A stretch of DNA of 64,000 bases from Apiospora phragmitis (Eukaryota; Ascomycota; Sordariomycetes; Amphisphaeriales; Apiosporaceae), in assembly GCA_038363925.1 (NCBI GenBank), contig JAQQWL010000001.1, forward strand, positions 1,116,001 to 1,180,000. Reading direction: 5' to 3'. The translations under genes and the position numbers were made by a program. The first letter of the stretch is position 1. Each line of letters starts with the position of its first letter. This document shows positions 58,932 through 64,000 of this stretch, one piece after another. The notes below the pieces were generated by a model. That model had not been told where the DNA came from, did no database searches, and saw nothing but the letters and a program-made list of their open reading frames with translations.

Positions 58932-60908
58932 ATGGACTACCGTTCGACCATGGCCGACGACGAGAACCCGGCCGGTAGCTCACCTTGGGGTTCATCGCCT
59001 CCTGCATCACCTCGGCGCAACCAGTCTGCCAATTATAGCTCATTGGGCAACGAAGCCACCTATGGTGGATACGGATCCCAGGATCCTAGCAATGGACTGC
59101 AACACGACGACTTGACCACGAATGCTTTTGCGAGACCCAATACTGCTAGCAGTACAGCTTCTACCCATGAGTACAACTCATCACAACAAGGCGAATCGTC
59201 GCAACAGCCAGAGGCCGGCGCTTCCTCAGAGCAGGAACAGCATGGCGATGATGCCGGAGCGCCACAACCGGCTGGCGAGGAGCAATCGCAGCCTCAGGGG
59301 GAAGCCGGCGCACCCGTCGGACAGGGACAGCAGCAGCAGCAGCAAGCCCGAAAACCGAGCTACCCACAGTACAAGTTGCAGGCAAAGATCACCGGTTTGG
59401 AGCGCACAGGCAGGAAAGATCCCATCCTGAGATTTGATGTTCACGTACGTATCGCGAAACAGAATGTACCCTTCTGATGACAAGCTGAACTAACGAGTGC
59501 GTCTAGAGCAAACATACCCAGATTCCGTACTACACAGTTCCGCGATGTCCGCCGCCTCCATTCCGAATTCGCAAAGCTCGCCGATCATCTGATATCCGCC
59601 AATCCAGAAGCACTCGTTCCCGCAGTACCGCCAGCATTGACATCGGCTGGGGCGGGGACAGACGAGGACGAGTTACGAGTCAAGGGCCTGATGCAAAGGT
59701 GGTTGAACTACGTCTGCAGCAATGAAGTCTTGATGAGGGATGAGGAGATGGTTCTGTTTGTAGAAAGCGATTTTGGCTATAGTCCTATGGTGAAAAGGAA
59801 GCAGCCTGCCACCGGTGTGCGCAGGAAGCTTCTGAAACAATTCGCCCCGCCGCCGGATGATACCCCTGAGCTTTCGGATGCTCGTCCAATTGTCAAGCTT
59901 TTCTATCTTGGTTCAATGGATGCTGGTCACAAGGTCGACAAACTAGTCAAGGCTCGAAGAGGTACAGAGAAGCAACCCATCTTGAACCCATTTGTGGATC
60001 TACAGGAGAACGTCTACTGACTTTACATAGGACTTGGCCTCGCGGAATCTGACTATGGTGTCAAACTCGGTGGAATGAACGTACAGGAGCCTCACCAAGG
60101 TCTTGCTAGCGCCTATCGCAAGCTCGGAAAAGTGGTGCAAACGGTTGGAGATTGCCATGCCGCTCAGGCGACTGCAGAGGCTACGACCATTGGAGATCCG
60201 TTCCAATATCACTCACAGGATGCCTTCATTGTCAAAGAAACCTTGACCAATCGCCAACTTCTTATTCGAGAATTCTTGCAAGCTCAGGAGAGCACGCGTA
60301 GCAAACTGAATGCGGCAGATCGTCTCAAGGCCAGCTCGAACGTGCGGCGCGACAAGGTTGACGAAGCCATCACCGCACTTGATGATGCGCGCAACAACGA
60401 GTTCGAGCTCATGAGGAAAACCACACGTGTTACGCAGAACTTGGTGCACGAAAAGCGCAAGTGGTTCACTCGCACCACAACCGACCTACGCATGAGCATC
60501 CGCGAGTTCGTTCTGCGCGAGATCGAGGCAGAGCGGCGCACGCTGGCCCTACTCGAGGGTGTGCGCCCGGACATCCGGGCCATCGATAACTCAGGCGGTC
60601 TGAGCAGACTGGGCCGCGAGGCGCACCCGACTGTTCGGAGGGCCAGCATGGCCGCCAGTCAGGGCCCCAAGGGCGATGCCTGGAGCGGTGTGCCGCGACG
60701 CACGGACAACCTCAGCCGGAGCGTCTCTGGCAGCATCATGACGTCCAACGTGGCCGGGGGTGAGGAGGCGGGCGAGGACGTTGCTGGAGGCGTGGCTGGG
60801 AAGGCTCCCAGCAGCGGCACCAGGGGCCTGAGCGGTCTGGCTGAAGACGACGAGGACAGGGTGGATGCCCGAAATGCTGCGAGTCGATTGGCGACGAGCA
60901 CGTTTTAA
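58932..60908 (+). CDS. VPS17: retromer sorting-nexin subunit Vps17 (one frame break)
   Basis: Vps17 pairs with Vps5 to form the membrane-bending half of retromer, which recycles cargo from endosomes to the Golgi. Three exons (58932-59444, 59507-59961, 60031-60908) encode about 614 residues. The N-terminal 140 residues are disordered and Gln/Ser-rich. The PX domain starts about residue 145 (YPQYKLQAKITGLERTGRKD) and continues RTTQFRDVRRLHSEFAKLAD and MRDEEMVLFVESDFGYSP. The BAR region follows (GLGLAESDYGVKL, AYRKLGKVVQTVGDCHAAQA, IREFVLREIEAERRTLALLE). The frame breaks right after the first splice, where an AAA run (59,510-59,512) needs one A fewer to read SNIPRFRTTQF. Donors are GTACGT and GTACAG. 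It is divergent from MEF2. The Gly/Ser-rich C-terminus after GGLSRLGREAHP is low complexity. Confidence 0.92.
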
Positions 60909-63900
60909 AAATGTGGCACTGGTGATGGATGGATGGGGCGTCAAGGAGATAAGGATGGGTGAACATGGCAGCTTGGCAAAGTTGGTAGGACAAAGTCCAT
61001 AGGCAGAAGATACGAGAGGCCTGTAGGAGATGATAGTAGTTGAACGTCGACAGCAGACCCAGCTTCAGTTCGGATGCGATAGCATTGTATTTTACCCAAG
61101 GCTCACCAGTGTTCCCATGTTTCTACATTTCCCATTCTGCCTGACCATATCGCACCACCGCCGAGGGTACACCGTAGTGTAGCCTGTTATCTTGAGTCGT
61201 GCATAAATACTTGTCCAACTCCGCCTTCTGCCTCCCGCTTTTGCTTTTGCAGGAGGATTAAGTGCATATATGCAGAAGTGATAGATAAGCTAGGTATCTG
61301 CACGCGTTACATGCTTTTTTTTGGAGCATCATGGAGGAGTGGAATGAAGTTCGAATATGTATGATGTTTATTATACCTCCTAATTACACGCACACACAGG
61401 GCCCCAGCTGCTAAATGTTGATACTACCACGGATCTCACCGCTACTGCGTGCTCTCTCGATGGGTTGAATTGCTTGGCCGGTACATGAAGGAAACTTGGG
61501 TGTAGGGGAAACAACCCTTTCTATATTCACCTTTGCCGAGGTCAGCATCCGCGTTTTGCGCCGGGCAGAGAATAGCCCATCCTTTAACACGCAGCATGTC
61601 TGTCGTTTACTTCAACGTTGCTTCTCTTCCATCACATGTGGTCAAGCAATGACACACACACACACACACACACGGGGCCGTGTTTCGCTCTCATACATAT
61701 GAGAGAAAGGGGGAAGGGGCGAGGAAGTTTGAGAAGTATGTAGGTATGTACTTAGACAACAATGTGGCCGGCAATGTAGTGTAACCCGAACTGAAAGACA
61801 AGTCTGGAGTTACACTGCCTAGGGCTTAGGTGGACAATCAAGCTCGAGATGTGAACGACGAGATCTCGTGGCAATGCCACTCCTAGTTCACATGTGTGAA
61901 ACTATCTGATTACTCATTTACCGAAATACTCCCAACGAGGCTTGTCACAATGGTTTTCTGTTGTACTCGCTTACTTAGGTAGTATATACCATCTAAGCTG
62001 GGCCGTTCCGGGTGGGGAGAAGCGATGAATGGTAAACCTCAATAGGATATCCGTACAAGGACATATAAAATGAGTTGAGCGGGCCGCAGTCCTGCTATGC
62101 GTTGCGTCCGCAGAAGATAGATCTTTGGGTGTGTGACATGACCAAACATCAGAACGATCGCGACATCATCACACTAGCTCTGACTTGCTTCTGGGGGACC
62201 GTGGATACATCGTGGGCTGACCGTCGAACCCGATTGATGGAGAGACGAGGAAAGCCTTACTGATAGCCATACACATGTCAAAATGCTTTCAACGGAAGTC
62301 TCCATCGCTGCGCATGTTTGTATGCATCTTGTCAAAGCTAGCTACAGGAGAAACTGCGTAGATGGCTTACCGAGTCCTCCAGTAACTTCATGCAGCTCGC
62401 CTGCCTTATCTCTCAACTAGCCGATGCCAATTATTGGCCCTGGTTGATTGGGCCGAAAGAATCGGCCAGGCTTGGCTAGCAAACACTCAACATATGCTTT
62501 TTCGTGTCGAATGTGTTTGCCATCATCAACATAGTGCAGAAAAATGAGTGTGGCCAAGGTCCCCAAAGGATGTCTTGCTTTGTGTTTAGCCGGTATGGGA
62601 ATTCCATCTTGAATCCTAGTGCGCCGAGCAACAAACACTATGCATGTAAAAGACTCGTTCATTGCGGAGACGAAACGGCTGGGGGATACAGCATGCAAGA
62701 CGGGCTACACTGGTAAGGCAGACTCTCACAACCTGGCAAGCCTCCCCAAGGTGACGGTGCTTGCTTCTGCATCGAATATGTGACTGTCAACTGTCAAGCC
62801 GCCATCGTGGAATCACGGCGCAAGGGGCCGACGTTTGTGGGCCCATACTGTCCCAACCCTAGACAGCTCCTCATGCAAAGACGGTCGACTTGCTTGTTGG
62901 GCCATCTGCAAGCCTAGGCTCTGCACCAAACCCTGTCTTCATATTACCCTTTGAAACCCACGGAGTAGAGCAGATCTGGGATACAAGACTCGAAGTCCGG
63001 TACTCTGTGAGTATCGGGTAGGTCACGTTGAGGCTGTGCCTCGAGGTGATTCCTGTAGATGGGATGGTATAGATTTTGACAAGAAGATAATATTGGGTTC
63101 TTGGTTGGAGCCCAGATCTGCGCCGCCGTTATATCACAAGAGACGTGGCAAGCTGTGAGAAGGGGAGTCCAACGCCTTGACGCTTGTATGTTCATATAAG
63201 GTTGTTGAACATTGGCCAGTATGTGGTCTGTTACATGAAGATAATTGGGGGAAGTGGGCAAGGCGGACAGGGCGGATTTCTTCCCGCGAGTTCGCTTAAG
63301 TAGAGGTATAGTATGACTCAACTTCCAGAATATAATGCACTTGCCGTCCGTTGAGCGGCCACACACTGAATATAGTGTAAGCGCAGGTGTAACGGTACAT
63401 GATCTAGGTCAGACCATCAGCTTCAAATCAATTCCAGGCTGAAAGGAACAACGTTCGTGTGTTCTCCAACTCACATATATCAGAAATAGGTTCCCCACAT
63501 TGGCCTGACAATTGAACACCCAAACAAAATACATAAATTCTATATCCTTCATTAAGAGATCCGATATTGCAGGTCTCAAGTAAACTGGTAGCCAACAAAT
63601 AACTGGATACGAAAGCGGGCTTAGTTATTAAGCCGATCATTTCTGGCAAGTTCGAGACTAGCCGATGCTGTTTAAACAACTTGGATCAAAATACAGTCGA
63701 ATCCTTTGCCAAGATGGAATCCTATGAGCTTCTCTGCTGAAGAACTACATAATTGGTAGTGGGCCGATTGGCTGGGATAGCTCCGAGGAGACAGACACAT
63801 AGACACAAGTCCACACCTATGTCGATTTCTGGCTGAGTTCAAATGCTCATGCTGGGATATCCGGACCGATTGACCTAAGCAGTAACAATTGGCAGGGCCA

Positions 63901-64000
63901 TGGGAGGATCGTAAGCTAGGAGAGCTTCCCAAACATTCCGACTACCTCTTCGGTTGAAGGAGGGATGGATGGTATTAGCATGTTTATTGGAAGTGGTGAT
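60909..64000. other. 3.1 kb to window end, no gene seen
   Basis: The 3' flank of VPS17 followed by sequence with only short open frames (up to 140 codons, 62,944-63,366 minus) lacking domains or splice structure. A (CA)n microsatellite lies at 61,652-61,673. A gene may begin past the right edge. Confidence 0.5.
61652..61673. repeat. (CA)n microsatellite
   Basis: About eleven uninterrupted AC dinucleotides in the gene-free stretch after VPS17. Confidence 0.9.

Overview
This is nuclear DNA from a filamentous ascomycete, most likely a sordariomycete. The evidence is mid-50s GC in exons, short introns of about 50-80 bases with GTAAGT/GTATGT-type donors and CTAAC/CTGAC-like branch sites, long intergenic gaps, and a gene set typical of Pezizomycotina. 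The order inside that phylum is inference. I saw no transposon, CRISPR array, rRNA, convincing tRNA or biosynthetic cluster. This looks like an ordinary chromosomal segment rather than an undescribed system.

Layout, left to right: the 5' part of the isopropylmalate isomerase gene (LEU1, minus) with a consensus Leu3 box upstream; an unrecognised low-complexity two-transmembrane protein gene (minus); NUR1 (minus) divergent from VMA7 (plus); NPC2 and a CSC1-type osmosensitive channel (both minus); an unrecognised coiled-coil protein (plus); a kelch/galactose-oxidase-like membrane protein (plus); a gene-free stretch of about 6.4 kb; a WSC-domain wall-stress sensor (plus); a 4 kb gap; a DUF300/Hfl1 membrane protein (plus); THO2 (minus) divergent from MET2 (plus); a Pho84-type phosphate transporter (plus) converging on a GH43 beta-xylosidase (minus); mitochondrial EF-G2 (MEF2, minus) divergent from the retromer subunit VPS17 (plus); and 3 kb with no visible gene. 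The genes do not form one pathway. They are housekeeping (leucine and methionine synthesis, vacuolar acidification, mRNA export, mitochondrial ribosome recycling, retromer) mixed with membrane and wall sensing functions.

The strongest pattern I found concerns the sequence itself. Nine of the fifteen multi-domain genes carry apparent single-base frame breaks, fifteen in total. Most sit in short homopolymer runs, and adding or removing one base restores a family-like protein. They include THO2, MEF2 and VPS17, which are unlikely to be dead. I read this as systematic homopolymer-length error in the assembly rather than pseudogenes. Where a coding entry crosses such a break, the coordinates cover the whole gene and the break is described.

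Biological points worth a second look are a 44-codon upstream ORF that ends inside the MET2 start region, introns divisible by three and without stops in THO2 and PHO84, a long extra C-terminal tail on the phosphate transporter, the Leu3 box, and a small single-membrane-span ORF next to MET2.
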